DNA of 64,000 nucleotides from Dawidia cretensis (GTDB lineage Bacteria; Bacteroidota; Bacteroidia; Cytophagales; Cyclobacteriaceae): NCBI RefSeq assembly GCF_018598175.1, contig NZ_JAHESE010000008.1, positions 134,463 to 198,462 of the forward strand, read 5' to 3'. Shown piece by piece: positions 55,327 to 64,000 of this stretch (position 1 is its first letter; each line of letters starts with the position of its first letter). The notes under the pieces were generated by a model. It saw only the letters and a program-made list of their open reading frames with translations, ran no database searches and was not told where the DNA came from. The position numbers and the translations under genes were made by a program.

Positions 55327-58287
55327 TTAAAACCCAATTGACCCGATAATAAATTCCAGCACCGTGCCCGAACTGTTGTAAATGTTGGCCTTTCGGTACG
55401 TTGTGCGGAAACCAAGCTCGAATCGGGGCAGGAAACGCATGAAATTGAAATCAAAGGTTGTCTCGACACCCACCGATGCATACGTCGCATCGGTCAGGGA
55501 ACGGTACACTCGCCCGGAGTCGGGGTTGTAGTAGTACTCCGTACCGGTGCCCTCCCCATAATCATAAAACAGGTTAAGCTTGATCCGTTGGATATTCAGA
55601 AGCGGCCCCAACGCAATGTCGGGGTACCACAACGGAAGCCCGTAGTTCACCGACAGGGTCGTAAATTTCTCGTTGTTGGGATAACTGTAGCCACGTGGTT
55701 TGGCAATGCGGTTGCGGAAGGTATATAGTTCTGTATTAATCCCTTCCTGGCTTTCCTGATACGCCGCGCGCGCATACAGGTAGTGGTGCCGCCCGATGCC
55801 GGGGAAATAGAGTGTGCCGCGCACCGCCCAGAGCCGCCCTTCAAAATCGCCGCCGCCCGGCGTGTTGTAGAGCTCCGCCGCGAGTGTCTGACCCCAGCGA
55901 TAATTAAAATCGCGGTAGCTGGTTTTTAACAGCCGACTGTAGGAGAGACTGAACTTGTTGTACAGCAGGTCGCCATTGCTCAGCTGATCTTTGTAGACAT
56001 ACAGCAGGGTATCAAACGCAGGCACGGCGCGCGCAGGGCCTTTGTACAGAACTTCACCCCTACGGGAAATGGTATTCTCGAACGACGACACTTTGGTGAT
56101 GCCCATGGCCCCGCCGATCGAAAGCTGTTGACTATACTTCGAGCGGGTCAGCAACAACGGAATGGTCAACCCGCCTTCGACGGTGGTCTCCGTCCAATCA
56201 AACTCGATGTCGTTCCCGAAGGCGCGCTCGTCATCATTGCGATCGCCGCGTTGAAAGTTGAGATCAATGATGGGATACAATCCCTGGTAGCTCACGCCGG
56301 CTTGCCAGAAACCCGTGCGCTCGTTGATGTCATACGCATACCCCGCCGAGATTGACGTCGTACTCAAAATGTCTTGTGAGGCAATGCCCGCCTGGATGCG
56401 AGTCAGATCGTTCGTGACGTTCAGGCCCCACGCATAGGGATTGACGACGCCCTTCCAGCGCGAGTAGCGCTTAACAGGCAGTGCCGTTGTGGGCACGCTG
56501 TCGAGCAGTCCGGGATGTCCCTCCTGCTCCACCAGCACCTGGTATACTTGTTGGGTGGCTTTTTCTTCGAACGGCTTCCACGCTGCCGGGGTAAACGGCG
56601 TCTTGACGACATCCAGTCCATCGCGCGACTGCTCGTTGTAATACAGGGTAGCGCTGTCGCGCGATATGGCAGCATTGTACGCACCGTACCGACTGGACGT
56701 CACCTGGTAGCGTTTGCCGTCGCGCAGGTCGAGGGCATATATGTTGTCAATGCCGCTTACCGGCGAATTGAAGAGCACGTAGTGGCCCACAGGCACGGGG
56801 TGGCCCAGGTTTTCCTGGCGGATGGGCAGCAGGTCTTCGGAGGCCCCGGTCTCCGCGTCGATGCGGCAAAGGGTTTTACCGGCGCGCGTGGTTTTGATCA
56901 CATACAGGTATTGACCATCGGCCGACCAGCGCGGCATGGCATAGAAGTAGTTCTCGGGATTCGGAAATTCATGCAGCGGCTTGCCGGTAAAGATCTCCAG
57001 GATGATAATGCTCACCTGGTAGTCGTTGGCCGAGCGTATCGTGGCGATGCGGTCACCCCTGGGCGACAACGCGGCGACACCGTAACGCTCATGCTTATTG
57101 CCGATCACACGCCGTTGATGCCGGCTCCAGTCATACAGCTTGATCTGCGAATAGTTCCGGGCACGCCACCGCGGGTCATATCCATATTCAGCCCATACCA
57201 CGGCATCATACGCCGTAGAAAGCATACCCGCGTCGTTGACAAAGCCCGGTGTGAAGACTTTCTCTTCTTTGCCATCCTTCAGCTTTATAAACTGGGCAAT
57301 GTGGCTGTTACCACTTTTCATCACCAGCACGCTGCCGTCTTCTTGCGGCTGCGGATAGGCATAGTCGGCATATGTGCGGGGCGGTCGGCCGTGAATGCGT
57401 TCAAAGGGCGTCAGCGTTAACGATGCAACCTCGGCTTCCCACTCCTTCCGATAACTGTCTGCCATCTCCCGAAAAAGATCTGTAACATACATTCCCGTTT
57501 TATTCTTGATCGCATTCGAAAAAGCAAAGGGAATGAACGGCACACTCCACGACCGCGCCGTGATCTTGCCCCAGATCTCGGGGTCGTTGGTCTTGCGCCG
57601 CAAGTAGCTGATCATGTTATACCCCAGCACATAGTGATTGGGGATGTTATGTTTGAACGAGCGTAGGTATTGTTTGTGATAGTTAAAGGTTCGGCCCTCC
57701 TGCAGGTTGGTACGGAACAACAAATTGAAGTTCGGAATCTTACCGCGGCCGCTCGGTGTGAAGGCCGTCTCTGTCGCTACCGCATCGCCCTCCCAAAACC
57801 ATTGCGGCGCCGACACCTGGGCCATGCCCGCCAGTGTCGGGTTACCAAACAGGTAATAGAACAACCGGTTAAAGCCGCGTGTGGCATGTTGATATTGAAC
57901 GATGTGCCGGTACTCGTGCGAGGCCAGCAGGTTCAGCCAATCGTTGGTGCCGACAAAGTTATAGTCTTGCGGCGGCATGGTATAAAACTCCGACCGCCGG
58001 GGAAACTGCGACACAAAGCCATTGGAAACAGACGACTGGTTTTGCAACACCACCGAGATCTTACGAGGTTTCGTACCCAGCGACCGGGCCTCGGGCGTGT
58101 GGATGTGTTCCAGCGTGTTGGCCATGCGTATACCCTGGGCATCAAAGCCCTCCGGGAACAAGACACGGAAGTGGGGTGTATTGACCTGGTACCAGCGTAG
58201 CCCTGTGGGATTATTTTCCAGTACCGCCTGGGCGTATACCCCGCCACAGCAGCACAACGCAATAAAAAAAGGGAGTATCTTCTTCAT
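55327..58287 (-). CDS. Outer-membrane protein with HEYRH motif, TolB-like propeller and barrel-like C-terminus
   Basis: The 986-residue protein has a signal peptide (MKKILPFFIALCCCGGVYA). Residues about 30-250 contain ASHEYRHIVQYQHATRGF, then further on WFWEGDAVATETAFTPSGRG. This recalls the HExxH helix and downstream Glu of M1/M61-like (peptidase MA) metalloproteases, although the motif is HEYRH. Residues 300-600 are TolB/WD40-like propeller blades (LSPRGDRIATIRSANDYQVS, PRWSADGQYLYVIKTTRAGK, DSATLYYNEQSRDGLDVVKT). The last 350 residues alternate amphipathic strands and end in Phe (VLEFIIGSIGF), as in outer-membrane barrels. It may be a surface or periplasmic protease-like assembly factor. 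The same order is seen in uncharacterised Bacteroidota proteins, so no gene name is given. Confidence 0.85.
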   Translation of the reverse strand: MKKILPFFIALCCCGGVYAQAVLENNPTGLRWYQVNTPHFRVLFPEGFDAQGIRMANTLEHIHTPEARSLGTKPRKISVVLQNQSSVSNGFVSQFPRRSEFYTMPPQDYNFVGTNDWLNLLASHEYRHIVQYQHATRGFNRLFYYLFGNPTLAGMAQVSAPQWFWEGDAVATETAFTPSGRGKIPNFNLLFRTNLQEGRTFNYHKQYLRSFKHNIPNHYVLGYNMISYLRRKTNDPEIWGKITARSWSVPFIPFAFSNAIKNKTGMYVTDLFREMADSYRKEWEAEVASLTLTPFERIHGRPPRTYADYAYPQPQEDGSVLVMKSGNSHIAQFIKLKDGKEEKVFTPGFVNDAGMLSTAYDAVVWAEYGYDPRWRARNYSQIKLYDWSRHQRRVIGNKHERYGVAALSPRGDRIATIRSANDYQVSIIILEIFTGKPLHEFPNPENYFYAMPRWSADGQYLYVIKTTRAGKTLCRIDAETGASEDLLPIRQENLGHPVPVGHYVLFNSPVSGIDNIYALDLRDGKRYQVTSSRYGAYNAAISRDSATLYYNEQSRDGLDVVKTPFTPAAWKPFEEKATQQVYQVLVEQEGHPGLLDSVPTTALPVKRYSRWKGVVNPYAWGLNVTNDLTRIQAGIASQDILSTTSISAGYAYDINERTGFWQAGVSYQGLYPIIDLNFQRGDRNDDERAFGNDIEFDWTETTVEGGLTIPLLLTRSKYSQQLSIGGAMGITKVSSFENTISRRGEVLYKGPARAVPAFDTLLYVYKDQLSNGDLLYNKFSLSYSRLLKTSYRDFNYRWGQTLAAELYNTPGGGDFEGRLWAVRGTLYFPGIGRHHYLYARAAYQESQEGINTELYTFRNRIAKPRGYSYPNNEKFTTLSVNYGLPLWYPDIALGPLLNIQRIKLNLFYDYGEGTGTEYYYNPDSGRVYRSLTDATYASVGVETTFDFNFMRFLPRFELGFRTTYRKANIYNSSGTVLEFIIGSIGF

Positions 58288-58330
58288 CCGGAATGTATTT
58301 CCGTATGAAAGATGAAACTCCCCTGTTACA

Positions 58331-58370
58331 AAAGCAAACCCGGCCGGGGTATTTATCCACCGGCCGGGTT
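58331..58370 (-). terminator. Terminator of the receptor-lipoprotein operon
   Basis: AACCCGGCCGG (58337-58347) pairs perfectly with CCGGCCGGGTT (58360-58370). On the minus strand the stem is followed by TTTGCTTTTG. It lies 38 nt after the DUF4249 gene stop. Confidence 0.75.
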
Positions 58371-58408
58371 ACGATGTGTCAGGCACATCGGATTATTCTC
58401 ACGGGTAC

Positions 58409-59281
58409 TTATTCCGCTGCTTCAATCCGCACTTCTCTGTACGAGATCGCACTAGCCTGGAACAAACCGAACGCGTTGTTGGAAATGTTGGAGCGGGGGT
58501 TTGCCGGCGGCGGGTCAAACATACCACCGTCGTTTGCCAGAATCTTGCTCAGGTCGCGGTAGAAGATAAAGACCGGACGACTCAGGCTGTATATCTCGGC
58601 CCCGGCTACTTCACCATTCTCAAAGTATCCCGGGATGGCAATGTCTTTGATCTCGCCACCCACCAGCACGTCGTCGGTCACATAAATCTCCGGATCATCT
58701 TCCGAGCTCTCCGACCAGATACGTTCGCCGTTGCGATAGGTACGGAACAGGTAGTAGTCGCGTGTTTCCTGCGGTTCCTCTACGCTCATCAATACTTCGT
58801 AGATGCGATTCGGAAAGTCCTCGTCCTCCGGCTCGTCCACCTGATCTTGATCTAGCTCGAATTCAAGCTCGTCAATAGGATTGATGTGAAACATCTCGTC
58901 GCTGGCCGTGTAGGTCTGGCCATCGGCCTGTACCGTCAGGCTGTAGGTACGCCCCACTTGCCCAACAAACGGAATGGCAGGTTTATAATATCCCACAGAG
59001 TCCGCATGACCGCCGGGGTTGTGTACGTAGGTGTATGTATTGCCGACATTGTCACTCACCTGTACCGTCGCGTCGGTAATACGCGGCGTCTTACCTGACG
59101 CGTAGAAGTCGGTCGAGCGGCTGACCTTCACGAACTGTCGCCCGGGCAGGTTCGTTACTAACCCTTCGATCGTGATACCCGATTCGGTCTGAAGGTCGTC
59201 CATGATATAGGCTTCATCACAGGCCGTTACCAGCAGGGCGGGAAGAATCAGGAGTGCCGTTTGTTTTATATACTTATTCAT
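58409..59281 (-). CDS. DUF4249 lipoprotein partner of a TonB-dependent receptor
   Basis: The 290-residue protein has a lipoprotein signal (LLILPALLVTAC, Cys21) followed by DEA, an acidic run typical for surface lipoproteins. The DUF4249 pattern is seen: ESGITIEGLVTNLPGRQFVK, ITDATVQVSDNVGNTYTYVH, GQVGRTYSLTVQADGQTYTA. DUF4249 proteins regularly follow a carboxypeptidase-regulatory TonB-dependent receptor, as here with a 14-nt gap, and probably act as the surface lid or substrate-binding part. Confidence 0.92.
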   Translation of the reverse strand: MNKYIKQTALLILPALLVTACDEAYIMDDLQTESGITIEGLVTNLPGRQFVKVSRSTDFYASGKTPRITDATVQVSDNVGNTYTYVHNPGGHADSVGYYKPAIPFVGQVGRTYSLTVQADGQTYTASDEMFHINPIDELEFELDQDQVDEPEDEDFPNRIYEVLMSVEEPQETRDYYLFRTYRNGERIWSESSEDDPEIYVTDDVLVGGEIKDIAIPGYFENGEVAGAEIYSLSRPVFIFYRDLSKILANDGGMFDPPPANPRSNISNNAFGLFQASAISYREVRIEAAE

Positions 59282-59295
59282 ATCGATAGCTGAGA

Positions 59296-61680
59296 TTAGA
59301 ATTTGATGTTATAGGTTACGGACGGAAGGATCGGGAACAGGTAGATCATGCGTGCTTCCTTCTGGGTGCCATCGCCGATCACGTCGCCGTCGTCGTTACG
59401 TTTCGTGCGGGTATAGATGGTAAAGGCGTTCTTGCGGCTGTACACATTGTATACCGAGAATACCCACTGTCCTTTAAACCGGCGGCCAGCATTCTTGCGC
59501 GGGTTAAGCGTAGCCGACAGGTCCAGGTGGTGGAAGTCAGGCATGCGGTAGCCGTTACGTTCCGAGATGGTGTTGGGCATATACCCATCGATCTCGTATT
59601 TTCCGGACGGAAGCGTAACCGGACGGCCGGTGCTGTAGGTAAAGCTGGCGCCGAAGGTCCACTTGTCGTTGTAGTCGTAGGCACCGATTATGTTCAACAC
59701 ATTGCGACGGTCGTAGCCGGCTGCGTACGACTTGCCATACACATTGCCGTTTGCGTCTCTCTGTTGGTTCACACCATCGATCTTACGCATTACCTTCGAC
59801 CATGTATACGACACCATACCCGTAAGCTTACCTTTCTTTTTGTTCAGCATGAACTCGGCACCGTAGGCCCATGAATCACCCTGGCGGTATTCAGTCGACA
59901 GGTCTTCATTCAATAATATTTCTGCGTTGTCGGCAAAATCGGTCACATTGTTTACGTCTTTATAATACGCTTCGATCGACCCCTCATACATGTTGTCGTT
60001 GAAGTTCTGGAAGTACCCTACGGCGACCTGGTCGGCCATCTGCGGCTTCAGGTAAGGACCACTCGGCGCCCAGTTGTTGAACGGCAGCGGCACAGTACCC
60101 GCGGCCATCTGGTGTGTGTTTTGCACCATGCGGTTGTAAGAAGCCTTGATTGATCTGTCTTCCGACAGTGCGTACCGTATGCCCAGGCGTGGCTCGAGGT
60201 TGACATAGGCTTTAATCGTCTCCCAGCGGTTATATTCTGACGAGTCGCTGCGAACCGGGTTGTCAGCAGCCTTCGGATCGTCATACCGGTATACTTTGCC
60301 CGGGCCAACATTCTGGAAGATGGAGAGGCGTACGCCGTATTCCAGGGAGATTTGATCGTTCACCCGCTGCTCATTGCTGATAAACAGGGCGTGGTCGAGC
60401 GCATACATCTTCTGGAACTCGGTCCGTTTAAACAGTGACCCTTCCGAGGCGGGCACGACACGTGCAGGTTGGAACCGGCGGCTCGTCAGGTGATAGCCAA
60501 AGGTCAGCTCGTTGTTGGTATTGATAAAGTAGCTCAGGTCATTTTTTAAGCTCACCTCGGTCAAATCCGAAGTCCATTTAAAGCCTTGTGCCGGGTCGTT
60601 TATTTCCAGCGAGTAATCAAAGCGGCTGGCGATCAACGATGTGTTGGAGAACAGGCGCTCGTTGAACAGGTGGTTCCAGCGGAATGTAGCGGTAGCGTTA
60701 CCCCAACCGAAGCCCGCGTCGCCACCGTCAAAGGTGATCTTATCGCGGCCCATGTAGCCGGATATAAAGAAACGATTCTTGTCGTTGGCCTTCCAGTTTA
60801 CTTTACCGTTCAGGTCATAGAAGGTCACTCCGTTGTCTTCACCGGCGGCCTTCAGGTATCCGCCTATATTGGATATACGGCCCGATAGCAGGAACGATGC
60901 TTTGTCTTGTTTGATAGGGCCTTGCACCGACAGGCGGCTGGCCAGCGTACCCAGGCCACCTTGCACCTGAAAGTTTTTGTTGTTACCGTCAATGGTACGC
61001 ACCTCCAGGATCGACGACAAGCGACCGCCAAAGCGTGCAGGGATACCACCTTTATACAATTCTGAGTCTTTAATCACGTCGGCGTTAAAAACCGATACCA
61101 GCCCACCTAAGTGCGAGGCGTCATAGATCGGCGCTTCGTCCATCAGGATCAGGTTCTGGTCGCCACCACCGCCACGTACAAAGAATGCTGAAGTACCTTC
61201 ACCCGCAGAAATAACACCGGGCAGCATCTGCACACTCTTCAAAATATCTACTTCGCCGAACAGGGCCGGTAGCTTGCGGACCTGGCTGAGATTAAGGGTG
61301 TTCTTACTCATCTGAATGCCGACGACGTTGGCGTCTACACGATCGCCCGAGATCTCTACCTCTTGCATCATCGTAGACTCTCCAGCCATTTCAATGCTGC
61401 GCGACACGTCACCGGCCAACGTGATGGACACCGCCTGAGTGTTGTAGCCAATAAAGCTATACACCACATCATAGGTGCCGGCAGGCACTGTGATGGAATA
61501 GAAACCATACGCGTTGGTCGTGGTTCCTGCCTTCAATTGGGGGATATAAACAGACACTCCAATCAGCACCTCACCATTCGCCCCATCCTTCAGGTATCCA
61601 TTTAGCGTGGCCTTCCCTCCCTGCGACCACGCAGCAACATTCAAAAAGAGTAACATCGTGACAATCAAAAATCGGATCAT
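59296..61680 (-). CDS. TonB-dependent receptor with carboxypeptidase-regulatory-like N-terminus
   Basis: The 794-residue protein has a signal peptide (MIRFLIVTMLLFLNVAAWS). Residues 22-100 are a carboxypeptidase-regulatory-like domain (LNGYLKDGANGEVLIGVSVY, YGFYSITVPAGTYDVVYSFI). The plug follows (about 115-230; LPALFGEVDILKSVQMLPGV, FFVRGGGGDQNLILMDEAPI, GGIPARFGGRLSSILEV). A 22-strand-type barrel follows to the terminal Phe (SVTYNIKF). It imports a ligand through the outer membrane using TonB energy. The ligand is unknown; the partner lipoprotein is of DUF4249, not SusD type, so glycans are less likely than peptides or metal complexes. It is the first gene of the operon. Confidence 0.96.
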   Translation of the reverse strand: MIRFLIVTMLLFLNVAAWSQGGKATLNGYLKDGANGEVLIGVSVYIPQLKAGTTTNAYGFYSITVPAGTYDVVYSFIGYNTQAVSITLAGDVSRSIEMAGESTMMQEVEISGDRVDANVVGIQMSKNTLNLSQVRKLPALFGEVDILKSVQMLPGVISAGEGTSAFFVRGGGGDQNLILMDEAPIYDASHLGGLVSVFNADVIKDSELYKGGIPARFGGRLSSILEVRTIDGNNKNFQVQGGLGTLASRLSVQGPIKQDKASFLLSGRISNIGGYLKAAGEDNGVTFYDLNGKVNWKANDKNRFFISGYMGRDKITFDGGDAGFGWGNATATFRWNHLFNERLFSNTSLIASRFDYSLEINDPAQGFKWTSDLTEVSLKNDLSYFINTNNELTFGYHLTSRRFQPARVVPASEGSLFKRTEFQKMYALDHALFISNEQRVNDQISLEYGVRLSIFQNVGPGKVYRYDDPKAADNPVRSDSSEYNRWETIKAYVNLEPRLGIRYALSEDRSIKASYNRMVQNTHQMAAGTVPLPFNNWAPSGPYLKPQMADQVAVGYFQNFNDNMYEGSIEAYYKDVNNVTDFADNAEILLNEDLSTEYRQGDSWAYGAEFMLNKKKGKLTGMVSYTWSKVMRKIDGVNQQRDANGNVYGKSYAAGYDRRNVLNIIGAYDYNDKWTFGASFTYSTGRPVTLPSGKYEIDGYMPNTISERNGYRMPDFHHLDLSATLNPRKNAGRRFKGQWVFSVYNVYSRKNAFTIYTRTKRNDDGDVIGDGTQKEARMIYLFPILPSVTYNIKF

Positions 61681-61876
61681 GTGTTATTAAGGTTTGTTAA
61701 GCGTTAGACAATCAATCCATGATTGCCCCCTACGTCAGTCGAAATTTTTTATTTAGGATTACGGGCGAAAAATACTAACACGGAAAAAGAAAGAAATTGT
61801 TGCCCGACAATACAGCGTAATTATCGGTATTTTTACACCGACCCATTATAAACACGTAAAACAATCGATTGTAATC

Positions 61877-61999
61877 ATGTTTAGAAAGCTTCGCGATATG
61901 TACCGGCAATACAAGGCCTATGTGCGGGTAGACCTTATTATGTATGCCTCGCTTATCCTGATGATCATCTTGTATTTTATAATTAGTACGGTTTTCTGA
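61877..61999 (+). CDS. 40-residue single-helix membrane protein
   Basis: The ORF begins MFRKLRDMYRQYKAYVRVDL, a basic amphipathic stretch, followed by a membrane helix (IMYASLILMIILYFIISTVF) and TGA. The strong basic-then-hydrophobic polarity, the clean ATG, and its place alone between two divergent transcription units make it a likely real small protein with its N-terminus in the cytoplasm. I do not know its function. A TATTTTTA about 40-50 nt upstream is one base off a -7 element. Confidence 0.6.
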   Translation: MFRKLRDMYRQYKAYVRVDLIMYASLILMIILYFIISTVF

Positions 62000-62115
62000 T
62001 ACACAAACCCTGTCAACGCGTATACCCGCGCTGCATTGCACGTTGGAACAGCTAAATCACACATACACGTGTCCCCCAGTACAGGACACGTCAGCGGTCG
62101 ACGTTATTAAAAAGA

Positions 62116-62994
62116 TTATAACAATATTTCCCGTACGTTATCCCGTATACGCTTGGCCAGCTCATCGGTAGGCAGATCGTTGACATCACGTCCGAATGGA
62201 TCTTCAATCTCTTCAGCAATCAATTCAACACTCAACAAGACATACGACACCAACATCACTGTCGGCACCGTGACATACCCCAACGTAGTGACAAAACCAA
62301 AAGGCAGGGTGATGAGATAAATGAAAATAAATTTCTTGACGAACATCGAGTACGAATACGGTATGGGTGTATTCTTGATACGTTCGCAACCGCCCATCAG
62401 GTCGATGAAGTCTTTGAGCTCTTTGTCGAGATTGATGAGATGATCGCCCGTGATCTTGTTGCTTTTATATAGTGCGTTGACGCGTGTATACAACATCGCC
62501 GAAATGCCGTTGGGTTTATGCTTGAGCTTCTTCAGCTCTGCGATCAGCCGGTCGTCAACATCCTCCAGCTCGGAAAACTGTACACCCTGCCGCAGGTTCT
62601 CTTTCATGGCAAACACGAAGTTGGCGATCATCTTGGCAAACCACGCCCGCTCGTCGTGCTCTTCTTTCGACAGGTAGGCGTTGAGCTTCAGGGCCAGGTT
62701 GCGGGTGCTGTTCACAATACCACCCCACATGCGGCGTCCCTCCCACCAACGATCATAGGCCGAGTTGGTACGAAACACCAGGAACAAGCCCAGCACAATC
62801 CCCAGCAGCGAGTGCACCGCCGGCGTGCCGGGGAACTGGCTGGCTGTCAGGTCGAAATGATCCAAAATAGCGTAGCACACCACGGCCGCGAAGCCCGCCA
62901 TGAACAGCAGGGCCGGCAACATGGTCTTCAGCACATGCCGGCTATACGAATGAGTAATAAGCCTGAACCAGGTTTTGGGGTTATAATTGACCAT
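62116..62994 (-). CDS. Bestrophin-family ion channel
   Basis: From the ATG at 62994 the product is 292 residues, matching bacterial bestrophins; an ATG at 63021 would add nine residues that look unlike the family. The motif VNYNPKTWFRLITHSYSRH, the helix LPALLFMAGFAAVVCYAIL, FPGTPAVHSLLGIVLGLFLV, and NSAYDRWWEGRRMWGGIVN are clear. A second helix group comes near KKFIFIYLITLPFGFVTTLG. Bestrophins form pentameric channels that pass anions or, in some bacteria, sodium. The gene is divergent from the one at 63124. Confidence 0.93.
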   Translation of the reverse strand: MVNYNPKTWFRLITHSYSRHVLKTMLPALLFMAGFAAVVCYAILDHFDLTASQFPGTPAVHSLLGIVLGLFLVFRTNSAYDRWWEGRRMWGGIVNSTRNLALKLNAYLSKEEHDERAWFAKMIANFVFAMKENLRQGVQFSELEDVDDRLIAELKKLKHKPNGISAMLYTRVNALYKSNKITGDHLINLDKELKDFIDLMGGCERIKNTPIPYSYSMFVKKFIFIYLITLPFGFVTTLGYVTVPTVMLVSYVLLSVELIAEEIEDPFGRDVNDLPTDELAKRIRDNVREILL

Positions 62995-63123
62995 AACAGC
63001 GTGTCGTCTTTTCGGCCGCAATAACGTTTAAGAAATGTTTTTTTGCAATGCCGGGCAGCCTCTCGCACGCAATAGTATTTTGCCAAAATCGTTATATCTT
63101 TCGAAGTCAGAACAACCTATCAC

Positions 63124-63906
63124 ATGAACAAATTTGGAATTATCCACATCGTGCTTTTTTTCCTGCTGATGCTTTCGTACCTGTTTTCGTCCGGTCAGGG
63201 CGACCAGGTCGTGACCATCAAAGGTGAAACCCTTACGGGTACCCTCAAACCCCTGGCCTTTGGCCCCGACAAAAAAATACAGGTGACCAGCGCCGACAAA
63301 AAGAAGACCACCGTTCCCTTGTTGCAAGTGAAATACTACACCTTCAAAGGTGACACGTATCGTCCCGTAAAAGGTCCCCAGGGCTACACCTTTATGAAGG
63401 TGGTGAAAGACGGCTACGTTACCCTGTACGCCTTTCAGCAGGAAAACCAGACCTCGTACGATGGCCGTTTTCTGGTGAAAAAAGATGGCGAGAGCACCGA
63501 AATACCCAACCTGAGCTTTAAAAAGATCATGACCCGTTTCCTCGACGATTGCGAAGAGGTATCGGCCAAAGTCGAAAACGGCATGCTGTCCAAGAAGGAC
63601 CTGGACGTGATCATCGACGAATACAACCAGTGCATTGAGCAGCGCACACAAGCCCGTGAAAAGGCCGTCGCCACCCGCGTGGAGGCTGTAAAAAAGATCA
63701 GCTCGTGGGATGTCCTGGAGGAAAAGGTGAAAACGTACGAAACGTTCGAAGGCAAAGAAAGCACCCTCGAAATGATCACGGAGATCAAAAACAAAATCGC
63801 CCGCGGCGAAAAGGTGCCCAACTTCCTGACCAGCGGCCTGAAGTCGTCCATTACGCAGCCCGACCTGCAGGAAGCCCTGAATAACGCGATAAAAGACCTG
63901 GAATAA
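63124..63906 (+). CDS. Secreted hypothetical protein
   Basis: The 260-residue protein has a signal peptide (IVLFFLLMLSYLFSSGQ). The mature N-terminal half is beta-rich (VVTIKGETLTGTLKPLAFG, KKIQVTSADKKKTTVPLLQV, YYTFKGDTYRPVKGPQGYTF), and the C-terminal half is helical and charged (LSKKDLDVIIDEYNQCIEQR, REKAVATRVEAVKKISSW). I cannot name the family. The stop lies only about 17 nt before the 3' end of the group II intron on the other strand. Confidence 0.8.
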   Translation: MNKFGIIHIVLFFLLMLSYLFSSGQGDQVVTIKGETLTGTLKPLAFGPDKKIQVTSADKKKTTVPLLQVKYYTFKGDTYRPVKGPQGYTFMKVVKDGYVTLYAFQQENQTSYDGRFLVKKDGESTEIPNLSFKKIMTRFLDDCEEVSAKVENGMLSKKDLDVIIDEYNQCIEQRTQAREKAVATRVEAVKKISSWDVLEEKVKTYETFEGKESTLEMITEIKNKIARGEKVPNFLTSGLKSSITQPDLQEALNNAIKDLE

Positions 63907-63922
63907 CGTACCGGCTAGCCAA

Positions 63923-64000
63923 CAATCGAGTAGGAAGTAAGGGATTATTTCCCTTACTGTCCTCTCACACCACCGTACGTGCCGTTCGGCATACGGCGGT
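63923..64000 (-). mobile_element. 3' end of a group II intron (domains V and VI), continuing past the edge
   Basis: Read on the minus strand from 64000, ACCGCCGTA pairs with TACGGTGGT and TGCC with GGCA, separated by a 2-nt CG bulge on the 3' side and capped by a GAAC loop: the shape of catalytic domain V. Then comes GTGTGAGAGGACA and a second hairpin GTAAGGG/CCCTTAC with the tail TTCCTACTCGATT, as in domain VI and bacterial 3' intron ends. The 3' splice point should be at about 63923-63926. The rest, with any reverse transcriptase gene, lies beyond 64000. Confidence 0.88.

Overview
The window looks like chromosome of a Bacteroidota bacterium, most likely a gliding or soil Cytophagales of the Chryseolinea/Ohtaekwangia type. 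The evidence is: type IX secretion (T9SS) C-terminal sorting domains on two giant exoproteins; lipoproteins with acidic residues right after the lipid-bearing Cys; a TonB-dependent receptor paired with a DUF4249 lipoprotein; Bacteroidota-style TAnnTTTG promoter elements; and UPF0175/DUF3368, DUF7793-like and FISUMP families. The genus is inference.

Layout. (1) 1-4455, minus strand: a three-gene unit of an alpha-oxoamine synthase fused to a GNAT/FemAB-like acyltransferase, a small STAS-like protein, and a soluble HAMP/PAS histidine kinase cut by the left edge. The pairing of a CqsA/LqsA-type enzyme with a kinase suggests signal synthesis and sensing, but this is untested. (2) 4456-6313: a probable decayed permease end, a lipoprotein gene and a bidirectional terminator. 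(3) 6352-44506: 38 kb of minus-strand genes for exported proteins. From 44506 down to a terminator at 13126-13157 there are 13 genes with overlapping or nearly touching ends and no visible internal terminator, so this may be one transcript of about 31 kb. It encodes a beta-barrel-like protein, a secreted protein, a Skp/OmpH-like chaperone, a lipoprotein, a 1616-residue SpvB-like protein, an 835-residue NIDO/PKD-like protein, a LolA-like protein, a tail-fibre-like protein, two giant RHS proteins with different C-terminal tips, each followed by an overlapping small membrane-protein gene (candidate immunity), and a von Willebrand A T9SS protein. Beyond the terminator lies a 2215-residue fibronectin-III/FISUMP T9SS adhesin.

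The two RHS genes share a 2867-bp tract in which I saw no mismatch, while the flanks, signal peptides and tips differ. That is the mark of recent gene conversion inside a polymorphic-toxin locus. The SpvB-like plus RHS combination recalls the TcB/TcC shell of ABC toxins. This is the most unusual system in the window.

(4) 44507-46633: an intergenic stretch with stacked palindromes, a UPF0175/DUF3368 toxin-antitoxin pair and tRNA-Glu(UUC). (5) 46820-63906: mainly housekeeping genes. These are GAPDH, a DnaJ/TPR membrane protein, TerB-like and SnoaL-like proteins, a class III aminotransferase, an AI-2E transporter, HslV, pyruvate dehydrogenase E2, a large outer-membrane propeller protein with a HEYRH motif, a DUF4249 lipoprotein with its TonB-dependent receptor, bestrophin, and two small membrane ORFs. 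(6) The right edge holds domains V and VI, the 3' end, of a group II intron on the minus strand.
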